Assembly (NCBI RefSeq): GCF_024793945.1
Contig: NZ_JANUSD010000009.1
Location: 1-64,000, forward strand
Direction of reading: 5' to 3'
Length of the DNA: 64,000 nt
Source: Emticicia fluvialis
Lineage (GTDB): Bacteria; Bacteroidota; Bacteroidia; Cytophagales; Spirosomataceae
Shown here: one piece after another, positions 9,265 through 17,091 of the stretch
How the letters are laid out: every line of letters begins with the position of its first letter
How positions within the stretch are numbered: position 1 is the stretch's first letter
Program-made: the position numbers and the translations under genes
Notes under the pieces: generated by a model
What the model saw: the letters and a program-made list of their open reading frames with translations, nothing else
The model's database searches: none
What the model was told of the DNA's origin: nothing

Positions 9265-10320
9265 ATGTTTAATAATAAATATTTGCTTGTATTTTTTCAT
9301 GTTATTCTATGGCTGGGTTATGCAGCATTGCCACAGATAAATGCATTACAGCGCGATACGTCCAGACCACAGGTTAACCCTTACATTAACTATTATTACT
9401 GGGCTTACGTGTCACTGTCTTCTGTGGTTCTTTTTTATTTTCATTCAGAGTATCTTTTTCCGAAAGTATATAAGCAAAAGCCTATACGGTACTTTATTTT
9501 TCTGTTTCTGGTAATAGCTGCTTTGTTAGTGGGCAGATACCTAGCCAGAACCCGGTTTGTAGGGTATGATGTTAATCAAACCTTATTTTTTGTAAACAGT
9601 TTTATACAATATCTTTACATATTTGGCATTAGTGCTTCGTACAGTTTCTTTACCGATTACCAGAAACAACAAAGCATCAGGCGAGACAATGAGACTGAAC
9701 GCCTGAAATCGGAGCTTTCGTTTCTGCGGTCTCAGATATCGCCCCACTTCATGTTCAACCTGTTAAATAGCCTGGTGGCTTTAAACAGAAAGAAATCCAA
9801 CCTGGTAGAGCCTGTATTACTTAAAATGTCTGACCTGCTGCGTTATATGCTCTATGAAAAAGACGATAAGCAGATATCGCTGGAAAACGAGATAAAATAC
9901 CTTCAGAACTATATTGACTTGCAAAAACTTAGATTTGGCGATTATATTGATATTGATTTCAATGTCAATACTATTTCTTTAAGCCAGAATATTGAGCCTA
10001 TGCTGCTGGTACCTTTTGTAGAAAATGCGTTTAAGCACGGCGTAGGCATGATCGAAAAACCATTTATCAGAGTTGAGCTAAAAACCGCTGATAACCAGTT
10101 GTTCTTTAAAGTTACCAATAAGTTTAATACTGATATTCAGGAAGTGAAAGATGGCGCTTCTGGCATTGGGCTTACCAATGTAAGACGAAGGCTTGAGCTG
10201 CTATACCCAGAACAGCACACCCTAAAGGTTGAAGAAAAAGAGAATTTTTACACAACTGAGCTAAAATTGAATTTAAGACAAACAGCCCGAAATATAGCCT
10301 ATGAAATTAAAAGCATATAA
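9265..10320 (+). CDS. LytS-like sensor histidine kinase (His_kinase family)
   Basis: The protein is a membrane sensor kinase of about 351 residues. Four hydrophobic segments lie in the first 130 residues, followed by a short coiled linker, then ISPHFMFNLLNSL with the phospho-acceptor His and an ATP-binding N-box PFVENAFKHGV and a G-box GIGLTNVRRRL. The frame is open from 8986, but the first 93 codons are low-complexity and basic, so I chose the ATG at 9265 (MFNNKYLLVFF), directly before the first membrane segment and behind a GAGG. It is followed at 93 nt by its cognate LytTR regulator. The signal is unknown. Confidence 0.85.
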   Translation: MFNNKYLLVFFHVILWLGYAALPQINALQRDTSRPQVNPYINYYYWAYVSLSSVVLFYFHSEYLFPKVYKQKPIRYFIFLFLVIAALLVGRYLARTRFVGYDVNQTLFFVNSFIQYLYIFGISASYSFFTDYQKQQSIRRDNETERLKSELSFLRSQISPHFMFNLLNSLVALNRKKSNLVEPVLLKMSDLLRYMLYEKDDKQISLENEIKYLQNYIDLQKLRFGDYIDIDFNVNTISLSQNIEPMLLVPFVENAFKHGVGMIEKPFIRVELKTADNQLFFKVTNKFNTDIQEVKDGASGIGLTNVRRRLELLYPEQHTLKVEEKENFYTTELKLNLRQTARNIAYEIKSI

Positions 10321-10339
10321 ATTTCAGGCTTAAATTGTT

Positions 10340-10347
10340 TAGGTTTG
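10340..10347 (+). promoter_or_regulatory. Weak candidate -7 element before the response regulator
   Basis: TAGGTTTG matches TAnnTTTG, but no TTTG-like -33 element sits 17-20 nt upstream, so a separate promoter for the regulator is uncertain. Confidence 0.22.
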
Positions 10348-10361
10348 TACCCAAATTAAAG

Positions 10362-10392
10362 AAAACTTACGCTATAGGCTTAAGTTTTTATT
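10362..10392 (+). terminator. AT-rich hairpin between kinase and regulator
   Basis: AAAACTTA 10362-10369 pairs with TAAGTTTT 10381-10388, followed by TTATTATC. It could lower read-through from the kinase gene into the regulator gene, or be a processing hairpin. Confidence 0.3.
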
Positions 10393-10413
10393 ATCAATAA
10401 AAAAATTTAGAAT

Positions 10414-11139
10414 ATGCGTTGTATAGCCATTGATGACGAACCCTTAGCTTTAGACCTGCTGGAAGATAACATAAGACAAGTGCCGTATCTGGAGCTAGTG
10501 GGGCGTTGCAGAAATGCTTTTGAAGCCATACAGTTAATTCAGAAAGAAAAGGCAGAGTCGCGCCAGATAGATTTACTCTTCTTAGATATACAAATGCCGG
10601 GTATTACTGGTGTGCAGTTTTTGAAAAGCCTGGTAACCAACCCTATGGTTATTTTCATAACGGCTTATGAACAATTTGCACTGGAAGGCTTTGAGCTGAA
10701 CGTAATAGATTATCTGCTTAAACCTGTTTCTTTTGAAAGATTCCTGAAAGCCTGCAACCGTGCCCATGAGTTGTATCAACTAAAAACGGTTAGCCAGCAG
10801 GCCCCGTCGCCGGTTACTATTGAAGAGCATTTTTTTGTAAATGCAGAGTACTCGCTCGTTAAAATCCGCTACAACGATATTCTTTATATAGAAGGACTAA
10901 AAGACTACATCAAGATATTTCTGGCTACACAAAGCCGCCCGGTCATTACCCGCATGACCATGAAAGGCATAGAAGAAAAGCTTTCTACACTGCCGTTTAT
11001 GCGGGTTCATAAATCTTTCATCGTATCGCTCAACAAGATTGAATCCATCCGTAATTTAAAAATCAGTATTGGTACGCACCAGATACCTGTCAGTGAGCAG
11101 TTCTCCGAAGAATTAATGCGTCGGATTGGAGGTAAATAA
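10414..11139 (+). CDS. LytTR-family response regulator
   Basis: This 241-residue regulator has an N-terminal receiver domain: acidic pair IDDEP at 6-10, phospho-acceptor Asp in LFLDIQMPG near 55, and switch Thr/Lys in ITAYEQ and YLLKPVSF. A C-terminal LytTR DNA-binding domain begins near residue 135 (EEHFFVNAEYSLVKIRYNDI, ending with IGTHQIPVSEQF). LytTR proteins bind direct repeats in promoter DNA. It pairs with the LytS-like kinase just upstream. Neighbouring maltodextrin genes may or may not be its targets; nothing in the sequence shows that. Confidence 0.9.
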   Translation: MRCIAIDDEPLALDLLEDNIRQVPYLELVGRCRNAFEAIQLIQKEKAESRQIDLLFLDIQMPGITGVQFLKSLVTNPMVIFITAYEQFALEGFELNVIDYLLKPVSFERFLKACNRAHELYQLKTVSQQAPSPVTIEEHFFVNAEYSLVKIRYNDILYIEGLKDYIKIFLATQSRPVITRMTMKGIEEKLSTLPFMRVHKSFIVSLNKIESIRNLKISIGTHQIPVSEQFSEELMRRIGGK

Positions 11140-11219
11140 ATGTCGCAAAAATCAGGTAGTTTGTCGATAGTATTTTAGAACACCTCTAGTTATGATTAAT
11201 ATTGTGCATCCTTTTCAGT

Positions 11220-11235
11220 CAGAGATTCGTCTCTG
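11220..11235. other. Perfect 6-bp hairpin with TTCG loop
   Basis: CAGAGA 11220-11225, TTCG 11226-11229, TCTCTG 11230-11235. The stem is perfect and UUCG is a stable RNA tetraloop. There is no T-run behind it, so it is not a standard terminator; it may be part of a 3' UTR or a small RNA. Confidence 0.4.
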
Positions 11236-11435
11236 TAATTGAAAACATGATATTGGATTGCCCTTTATGCTGTGGGATTATGAGGATAAATGCCAGTTAA
11301 AAGTTAAATACTTTTTTTGCATTAATCAAAAGTGCAGGTACAGCTTTTAGTATAATAAGCTGTAAGCCATGAAAGCATAAAGATTTTAAATGATGGAGTA
11401 AATATCTACTCATAAATAATAGGTTAGTACGTAAA

Positions 11436-11466
11436 ACTCGCGAGCTTTGCTTGCGAGTTTTTTTTG
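11436..11466 (+). terminator. Strong intrinsic terminator 35 nt before the aminotransferase
   Basis: ACTCGCGAGC 11436-11445 pairs with GCTTGCGAGT 11449-11458 (one G/T wobble, loop TTT), followed by seven more T. It ends only 35 nt before the start codon at 11501, so it either ends transcripts from upstream or acts as an attenuator in the aminotransferase leader. Confidence 0.7.
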
Positions 11467-11500
11467 TATCAAATTTGCATCATAATCAGCAACGAATCAG

Positions 11501-12694
11501 ATGAATCACAGAGAAATATTTTTGCAGAATATAGCGCAGACGTCCGCCTTCCCGCTGGCACTCGAAATAGAGAGCGCAGAAGGCGTTTATCTGTATGGCA
11601 AAAATGGCGAACAATATATAGACCTGATATCGGGCATTGGGGTAAGTAATGTTGGCCACAGGCACCCCAATGTGGTGAAGGCCATTAAAGACCAGGTAGA
11701 TAAATACATGCACCTGATGGTTTACGGCGAATACGTGCAACAACCACAGGCATTATTGGCACAGGCATTAGTAAAAACACTGGAGGCTTTTAAAACGCCT
11801 GGCGGCAATGCGCTGGATAACGTTTACTTTACCAATTCAGGAACCGAGGCGGTAGAGGGCGCCATGAAACTGGCAAAACGATTTACAGGCAGGCCAGAAA
11901 TTATTTCATGCCATAAATCTTATCATGGTTCTACGCAGGGGGCTTTGTCGTTGGGTGATGAGCATTTCAAAACCAATTTCAGGCCTTTGCTGCCGTCCAT
12001 CAGCAAGATTGAAAGAAACCTGTTTGCAGACCTTGAAAAAATAACCAACCAGACAGCCGCTGTGTTTTTTGAACCGGTAGGGGGGGAGTCTGGCGTTTGC
12101 CCGGCAGAAGAAGGCTATATAAGGCAATTAAGGGACCGATGCACCGAAACCGGTACTCTGCTGATTTTTGATGAGGTACAGTCTGGCTTTGGAAGAACCG
12201 GGTCTTTCTGGGCGTTTCAGCAATACGGGGTGGTGCCTGATGTTTTGCTATGTGCCAAGGGTATGGGCGGTGGTATGCCCATTGGTGCGTTTATTGCTCC
12301 GCACCAGATAATGGGCGTTTTTAAAGATAACCCTATATTGGGGCATATTACCACATTTGGGGGGCATCCGGTAAGCTGTGCGGCATCATTAGCCACATTG
12401 AATACGATTTTTGGCGAGAACCTGCTGGCTGACGTAGAAAAGAAAGCCGGGCTTTTCAGGCAGTACCTGGTTCACCCTAAAATAAAAGAAATAAGAAACA
12501 AAGGCCTGATGATGGCTGTTGAATTTGAAAGCTTTGATGTGCTGAAACCAATTATAGACAGAGCCATCAGCAAGGGTGTAATAACCGACTGGTTTTTGTA
12601 TTGCGACAACTCCATGCGCATAGCGCCACCTTTAATTATTAACGAACACGAAATTAAGCATGCCTGCGAAGTAATACTGGCAAGTATTGACTAG
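11501..12694 (+). CDS. Class III PLP aminotransferase (acetylornithine/ornithine aminotransferase-like)
   Basis: This 397-residue enzyme belongs to aminotransferase class III. Visible signatures are DLISGIGVSNVGHRHP near residue 43, the PLP phosphate-binding NSGTEAVEGAMK near 111, DEVQSGFGRTG near 224, and the Schiff-base Lys in CAKGMGGGMPIGAF near 252. Homologous enzymes use glutamate/2-oxoglutarate with ornithine, acetylornithine or other omega-amines. No arginine-pathway genes stand beside it (the neighbours are a regulator and DUF2461), so substrate is open. It lies as a single gene, facing the convergent DUF2461 gene with a 4-nt overlap of stop regions. Confidence 0.85.
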   Translation: MNHREIFLQNIAQTSAFPLALEIESAEGVYLYGKNGEQYIDLISGIGVSNVGHRHPNVVKAIKDQVDKYMHLMVYGEYVQQPQALLAQALVKTLEAFKTPGGNALDNVYFTNSGTEAVEGAMKLAKRFTGRPEIISCHKSYHGSTQGALSLGDEHFKTNFRPLLPSISKIERNLFADLEKITNQTAAVFFEPVGGESGVCPAEEGYIRQLRDRCTETGTLLIFDEVQSGFGRTGSFWAFQQYGVVPDVLLCAKGMGGGMPIGAFIAPHQIMGVFKDNPILGHITTFGGHPVSCAASLATLNTIFGENLLADVEKKAGLFRQYLVHPKIKEIRNKGLMMAVEFESFDVLKPIIDRAISKGVITDWFLYCDNSMRIAPPLIINEHEIKHACEVILASID

Positions 12695-13359
12695 GCTTTA
12701 TTATAGAAAAGTTCGTTCAGGTAGTCGAGGTAGGGTTTTAGTATAAAACAGCCATTGACTACCTCTTTTGCAAAGTTGGGGCTGAAAACTTCGGTGTCAG
12801 GATATTGATGATTATAAAACAGCGTTTTGCACTTCAGTAACTCAATATCGGGGTGATTGGCTGAATAGCCTTTGGGTACAAGTTTTACTTTTTGGGCGGA
12901 CACCTGGTTGTAATAGCTTTTGAAAGTTTCATCAAATATTATGCCTTTCAGGTGTTCGGGGTTATAGTCAATCTCTTGTCTGAAACTTGCCAGATGTGCC
13001 GGCGTTGGTTCCCACATGCCTCCACCCAATAAAGACCGGTTGCCGCTTTCAACCTGCAGATAGAAATCAATCCGGCCCGAATTCCTGCCACCGGGGCCAA
13101 AGGCCGCAGAAAAGTGGTTTTTATAAGGCGACTTATCTTTTGAAAAACGGATGTCACGGTTAATTCTGAATATACAATCTTTTACTTTGGTGTTTAATAA
13201 ATCTTCCTGAAACGCACATAAATCATTGAGTACCTCCTGGCAGAATTGTTCAAACTCTTGTTTGGCTATTTCATAATCTTTCCTGTTTGCCTGAAACCAC
13301 TCGCGGTTATTGTTTTCTTCCAGATTTTTTAAAAATTGAAGTGTATGTTGATTAGGCAT
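12691..13359 (-). CDS. DUF2461 family protein
   Basis: This 222-residue protein has the family signature: LQFLKNLEENNNREWFQANR at the N-terminus, FRINRDIRFSKDKSPYKNHF near residues 64-83, and a Gly-rich AAFGPGGRNSG that precedes IDFYLQ. Proteins of this family are widespread and uncharacterised. There is no signal peptide. Its end overlaps the convergent aminotransferase by 4 nt and its start is divergent from trpS, 62 nt away. No function is assigned. Confidence 0.85.
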   Translation of the reverse strand: MPNQHTLQFLKNLEENNNREWFQANRKDYEIAKQEFEQFCQEVLNDLCAFQEDLLNTKVKDCIFRINRDIRFSKDKSPYKNHFSAAFGPGGRNSGRIDFYLQVESGNRSLLGGGMWEPTPAHLASFRQEIDYNPEHLKGIIFDETFKSYYNQVSAQKVKLVPKGYSANHPDIELLKCKTLFYNHQYPDTEVFSPNFAKEVVNGCFILKPYLDYLNELFYNKA

Positions 13360-13379
13360 TGGTAAATTGTCTATTTTTG
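13346..13379 (+). promoter_or_regulatory. Candidate trpS promoter
   Basis: TATTTTTG at 13372-13379 matches the -7 consensus TAnnTTTG. TGTTG at 13346-13350 is a possible -33 element with a 21-nt spacer. The predicted start lies about 35 nt before the trpS ATG. The element overlaps the start of the divergent DUF2461 gene. Confidence 0.4.
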
Positions 13380-13421
13380 CCCCAAATTAGGTGTAATTAT
13401 TGAAACTATTATAATAAAATC

Positions 13422-14396
13422 ATGACAAGAATTCTGACAGGTATTCAAGCAAGTGGCCGTCCGCATCTGGGTAATATTCTTGGGGCTATTTTACCTGCAA
13501 TTGAGCAATCTAAAAAAACCGGCACTGAATCTTTTCTTTTCATTGCCGACCTTCACTCTATGACAACCGTGAAAAGCCCGCAAACGCTTGCCGACAATAC
13601 ACGTGCTGTGGCTTCGGCATGGCTTGCCTGTGGTTTTGATGCCGATAAAAACTTTTTCTACCGTCAGTCGCGTCTGGCCGGATACCATACTGAACTTATG
13701 TGGTACTTGTGTTGCCAGACACCTTACCCGATGCTGGCTAATGCGCATTCTTTCAAAGATAAATCAGACAGGCTGTCTGATGTAAACGCCGGGCTTTTTA
13801 CTTACCCTGTGCTGCAAGCGGCCGATATCGTGCTGTATCATGCCAATTTTGTGCCTGTTGGTAAAGACCAGAAACAGCACCTTGAGATGTCAAAAGATAT
13901 TGCTGCGGCATTTAATCGCACTTTCGGTGAGATTTTAACACTACCAGAGCCATTGATTGATGAAACTGTAATGGTGATACCCGGTACCGACGGTTCAAAA
14001 ATGAGTAAGTCTTATAACAATTACATTGATATTTTTTTACCGGAGAAGCAATTGCTGAAATCTATCAAATCAATATTATCAGATAGTACTCCGCTGGAAG
14101 AACCTAAGAATCCTGAGACAGATATTACTTTCAAACTGTATTCTTTAATAGCCAGCGAAACTGAAGTAGAAACCATGCGCCAGAATTATCTGAACGGCGG
14201 TTATGGCTATGGCCATGCCAAGCAGGCATTGTATGAACTGATTATGAAGCGATTTGAGAAAGAAAGAGAATTGTTTAATTTTTATATGGATGACAAAGAA
14301 GCCCTGGAAAAGAAACTGAAAGCCGGAGAAGAAAAAGCGGGTGAAATTGCCAGAAAAACCATACAAGACGTACGCAATGTTTTAGGCTTTAATTGA
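13422..14396 (+). CDS. trpS: Tryptophanyl-tRNA synthetase
   Basis: The enzyme charges tRNA-Trp with tryptophan in the cytoplasm. At 324 residues it is the normal bacterial size. Class I signatures are present: GRPHLGNILGAI (HIGH-type) at 12-23 and DGSKMSKSYNNYI (KMSKS) near 190. Further family segments are IADLHSMT and QAADIVLYHA followed by VPVGKDQKQHLEM. It is followed after 1 nt by a PAP2 phosphatase gene, so the two are translationally linked or at least cotranscribed. Confidence 0.96.
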   Translation: MTRILTGIQASGRPHLGNILGAILPAIEQSKKTGTESFLFIADLHSMTTVKSPQTLADNTRAVASAWLACGFDADKNFFYRQSRLAGYHTELMWYLCCQTPYPMLANAHSFKDKSDRLSDVNAGLFTYPVLQAADIVLYHANFVPVGKDQKQHLEMSKDIAAAFNRTFGEILTLPEPLIDETVMVIPGTDGSKMSKSYNNYIDIFLPEKQLLKSIKSILSDSTPLEEPKNPETDITFKLYSLIASETEVETMRQNYLNGGYGYGHAKQALYELIMKRFEKERELFNFYMDDKEALEKKLKAGEEKAGEIARKTIQDVRNVLGFN

Positions 14397-14397
14397 T

Positions 14398-14970
14398 ATG
14401 ATTGAAACAATCAGGAATGCTGAATACGGCTGGTTTTTATGGCTGAATGGATTTCATAGCCCATTCTGGGACTCCATTATGTTTGCCGTAACGCACCGGC
14501 TGACCTGGATACCGCTTTATGTTTTTATTATCTTTTACCTGTTTACCAGACTAAGGCATAATGCCTTTTATAAGCTGGTTTTTATACTGGCAGCAGTGGG
14601 TTTGTCGGACCGGATAACTTCAGGGCTTATGAAGCCTTATTTTGCGCGTTTCAGGCCCTGCCATGACCCCACCATCGGGCATCTGGTGCATGTAGTTGGT
14701 GGTTGCGGTGGGCAATATGGTTTTGCGTCCAGCCACGCTGCCAATAGTTTTGCGTTGATGCTGGCGTTTATCCTGATTTGCCCGAAGAACATCAAATGGA
14801 AATATTTTCTTATTCCGTGGGCAATTTTAGTATCTTATAGTCGTATATATGTTGGAGTACATTATCCTACTGATTTGCTAGCCGGGGCATTGGTGGGTAT
14901 GTTAACCACCCTCATTATTTATCTGACTATTAACCAATTCAATCAATCATTACTTTCTGAAACTAAGTAA
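14398..14970 (+). CDS. PAP2-superfamily membrane phosphatase
   Basis: This 190-residue integral membrane protein has about five hydrophobic segments and the three PAP2 phosphatase motifs: KPYFARFRP (motif 1), ASSHAANSFA (motif 2, Ser-His) and SRIYVGVHYPTDLLAG (motif 3, catalytic His and Asp). Such enzymes dephosphorylate lipid phosphates such as undecaprenyl pyrophosphate or phosphatidic acid at the outer face of the inner membrane. It begins 1 nt after the trpS stop codon and is followed after 14 nt by a DUF2147 gene. Undecaprenyl-diphosphatase is one option; lipid A phosphatase another. Confidence 0.87.
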   Translation: MIETIRNAEYGWFLWLNGFHSPFWDSIMFAVTHRLTWIPLYVFIIFYLFTRLRHNAFYKLVFILAAVGLSDRITSGLMKPYFARFRPCHDPTIGHLVHVVGGCGGQYGFASSHAANSFALMLAFILICPKNIKWKYFLIPWAILVSYSRIYVGVHYPTDLLAGALVGMLTTLIIYLTINQFNQSLLSETK

Positions 14971-14984
14971 CATTTTAAGAAAAC

Positions 14985-15410
14985 ATGAAAAAACTATCTT
15001 TAATTTTTACTTTACTTTTCATTTCAAAACTGGCTTTTGCGCAAGACATTACACAGGGTACCTGGTATAATGAAGAAAAGAGCGGCAAGATTCAGTTTTT
15101 TAAACAGGGAGATAAAATTTTTGGTAAGATTGTCTGGCTGCAGGATCCAACAGAAAACGGTAAGCCCCGTACCGACAAGCAGAATCCGGATGAAAAATTA
15201 AGAAGCAGACCAATCATCGGCCTTGTTAACCTGAAGAACTTTAAACAAACCGGCAAAGGAACCTGGGAAGACGGAGAAGTTTATGACCCTAAAAACGGCA
15301 AGACGTATTCGTGTAAACTTACCCTGGCAAGCCCAACCAGGCTTGATGTGAGGGGTTTTATAGGTATTTCTATCATTGGCCGTACGTCGCATTTCACAAA
15401 GGCCGATTAA
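14985..15410 (+). CDS. Exported DUF2147 protein
   Basis: This 141-residue protein starts with a signal peptide (KKLSLIFTLLFISKLAFAQ), so it is periplasmic. The mature part shows the DUF2147 pattern: GTWYNEEKSGKIQFF, GKIVWLQDP..., a segment RPIIGLVNLKNF, then YDPKNGKTYSCKL and LDVRGFIGISIIGRTSHF. The family folds as a small beta-barrel and has no firmly established function. It closes the trpS-PAP2-DUF2147 run and is followed by a strong bidirectional terminator. Confidence 0.87.
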   Translation: MKKLSLIFTLLFISKLAFAQDITQGTWYNEEKSGKIQFFKQGDKIFGKIVWLQDPTENGKPRTDKQNPDEKLRSRPIIGLVNLKNFKQTGKGTWEDGEVYDPKNGKTYSCKLTLASPTRLDVRGFIGISIIGRTSHFTKAD

Positions 15411-15422
15411 TTTTTAATAAAG

Positions 15423-15471
15423 ATAAACACAACAAAGGCTGCTCTTTTGGGGCAGCCTTTGTTGTGTTTAT
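15423..15471. terminator. Long bidirectional terminator, 20-bp perfect stem
   Basis: Bases 15423-15442 and 15452-15471 are perfectly complementary over 20 bp (GGCTGC/GCAGCC core at the loop side) with a 9-nt loop. A and T tracts on the two sides suit both the DUF2147 gene (+) and the convergent oxidoreductase gene (-). Confidence 0.8.
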
Positions 15472-15483
15472 AATGCCTGAAAT

Positions 15484-16890
15484 TTATTTTACAAGTTTCA
15501 TGGCAACGGGGTCCCATTTTATAATTTTCTTGCTCAGGTAGCTTTCGTTACAAGCCAGGGCAGGAGCGGCAGCTCTGAAGCCGAATTCGGCATCTTCAAC
15601 TACAGGTTTCCCTGTTCTGATGGCATCAAAGAAATTGGTGAAGTGATCTACGTGTTCATTATAGCCAGCCGGTGGTCTGAAAACGATTTCAGGTTTTGTT
15701 CTTTTCTTTCTTTGTTCCGGAGTCCATTTGGCATCATAGTCTTTCTGCATTTCTTCGCGCATGCTTTTTGAGAATGTGAAAAGTGAATCATAACCGCCAA
15801 AGCCCGGGGCCTCTGGCATAATGCTGCGTTTTACAGTAATGTTATTGCCCTGTACATCAATTATTCCTTCTGAGCCAATCAGGCGCGTTACTTCCTGTCC
15901 GCCTGTTCCACTTATAAAGTTTACCTGAAGTGTTAACTGGAAAGCGGCATGCTCGGCGGTATCAGGATACTGCATAACACCAGACATCACATCGGGTAAA
16001 TCGCGGCCGTCTTTCCAATAACTGAATTGACCCGTACTTACTATGGTTTCAGGTCCTTTAGAATTGGTCATAAAGTGCGTGCCACTCAACAGGTGAATGA
16101 ACAGGTCTCCTGCCACACCGGTACCTACTTCTTTAAAGGCTCTCCACCAGAAAAACTTTTTGGCATCGAAAGGTATTTTCTTTCCGGTAACTGATATAAA
16201 CTTATCCCAGTCGGTAGTTTCAGCACTGGCATCTTTCGGAATTGTATATTCCCAGGCACCAATAGAGCTTTGCCTGTCATATACGGCATTAACCATATTC
16301 AGTTTACCTATCTCTCCGGCAGCCAATAGTTCTTTTGCTTTTGCCAGGCCAATACTACTTACGCGCTGGCTACCTATCTGCACCACTTTACCCGATTTTT
16401 TGGCAGCAGCCATTACCGGATACCCCTCACTGATTTTATAAACCATAGGTTTTTCGCAGTAAACGTGCTTGCCTTTTGCCAATGCGTCTTGAGTAATGCG
16501 GGCATGCCAAATATCAGTAGTACAGATTAAAACGGCGTCAATATCTTTTTTATCCAGAATCTCTCTGTAATCTCTGGTAGTAAAAAGGTCGTTGCCATAT
16601 AGTTCTTTGGCATTTTCAAGTCTGCCCGGATACAGGTCGCAAATACCAGCTAATTCTACACCCGGAACTTTAAGTGCCGAATTTAAGTCATAATGCCCCT
16701 GAACACCAAAGCCAATAACGCCGATTCTTACTTTGTCGTTGGCTGTAAACTTTTTGTCATAGGTTAAGATGCGTTCTTCTGCTTTTTCCTGATTCGCTAA
16801 AGATGCAAACGGTGTGGCGCCAGCCATTAAGCTGGTTGCACCAATTTGCTGTAAAAACTTTCTTCGTGAGGTTGAATTTTCGTGTTTCAT
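15484..16890 (-). CDS. Gfo/Idh/MocA family oxidoreductase with twin-arginine signal
   Basis: This 468-residue NAD(P)-dependent oxidoreductase carries a Tat signal (SRRKFLQ at residues 8-14, then a hydrophobic stretch), so it is folded with cofactor and exported. The Rossmann motif VRIGVIGFGVQGH is near residue 53, and the family motif CEKPMVYK near 143 supplies the catalytic Lys. A C-terminal alpha/beta domain follows. Tat-exported members in Bacteroidetes act on sugars or glycosides; some are glycosidases using an NAD redox cycle. It is a single gene between terminators. Substrate is unknown. Confidence 0.88.
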   Translation of the reverse strand: MKHENSTSRRKFLQQIGATSLMAGATPFASLANQEKAEERILTYDKKFTANDKVRIGVIGFGVQGHYDLNSALKVPGVELAGICDLYPGRLENAKELYGNDLFTTRDYREILDKKDIDAVLICTTDIWHARITQDALAKGKHVYCEKPMVYKISEGYPVMAAAKKSGKVVQIGSQRVSSIGLAKAKELLAAGEIGKLNMVNAVYDRQSSIGAWEYTIPKDASAETTDWDKFISVTGKKIPFDAKKFFWWRAFKEVGTGVAGDLFIHLLSGTHFMTNSKGPETIVSTGQFSYWKDGRDLPDVMSGVMQYPDTAEHAAFQLTLQVNFISGTGGQEVTRLIGSEGIIDVQGNNITVKRSIMPEAPGFGGYDSLFTFSKSMREEMQKDYDAKWTPEQRKKRTKPEIVFRPPAGYNEHVDHFTNFFDAIRTGKPVVEDAEFGFRAAAPALACNESYLSKKIIKWDPVAMKLVK

Positions 16891-17035
16891 TGAATTGATT
16901 TATAGGTTTACCTGATTGAATAAATAACCTTTTAATAACAATAGTAACTATTGCAAACTTACATTATTAATGAATATCATTAGCAGATGCGTAAAAAAAA
17001 TGTAGCATCAGGTAGGGTTCTTCTGCGTGGGCAAT

Positions 17036-17068
17036 AAAAAAACTCCCTTGTTGCCAAGAGAGTTTTTA
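17036..17068 (-). terminator. dnaK terminator
   Basis: ACTC 17042-17045 pairs with GAGT 17060-17063 and CTTG 17047-17050 with CAAG 17055-17058, one C/A mismatch, loop TTGC. On the minus strand the stem is followed by the T-run complementary to AAAAAA 17036-17041. Confidence 0.7.
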
Positions 17069-17091
17069 GTGGTTATACTATGCGTAACTAC

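Larger units (their letters stand above)
11140..11500 (+). other. 361-nt gene-free stretch between regulator and aminotransferase
   Basis: No convincing ORF was seen on either strand. It holds a perfect small hairpin CAGAGA-TTCG-TCTCTG at 11220-11235 and a strong terminator-like hairpin at 11436-11465. The rest is AT-rich without recognisable features. Confidence 0.6.
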
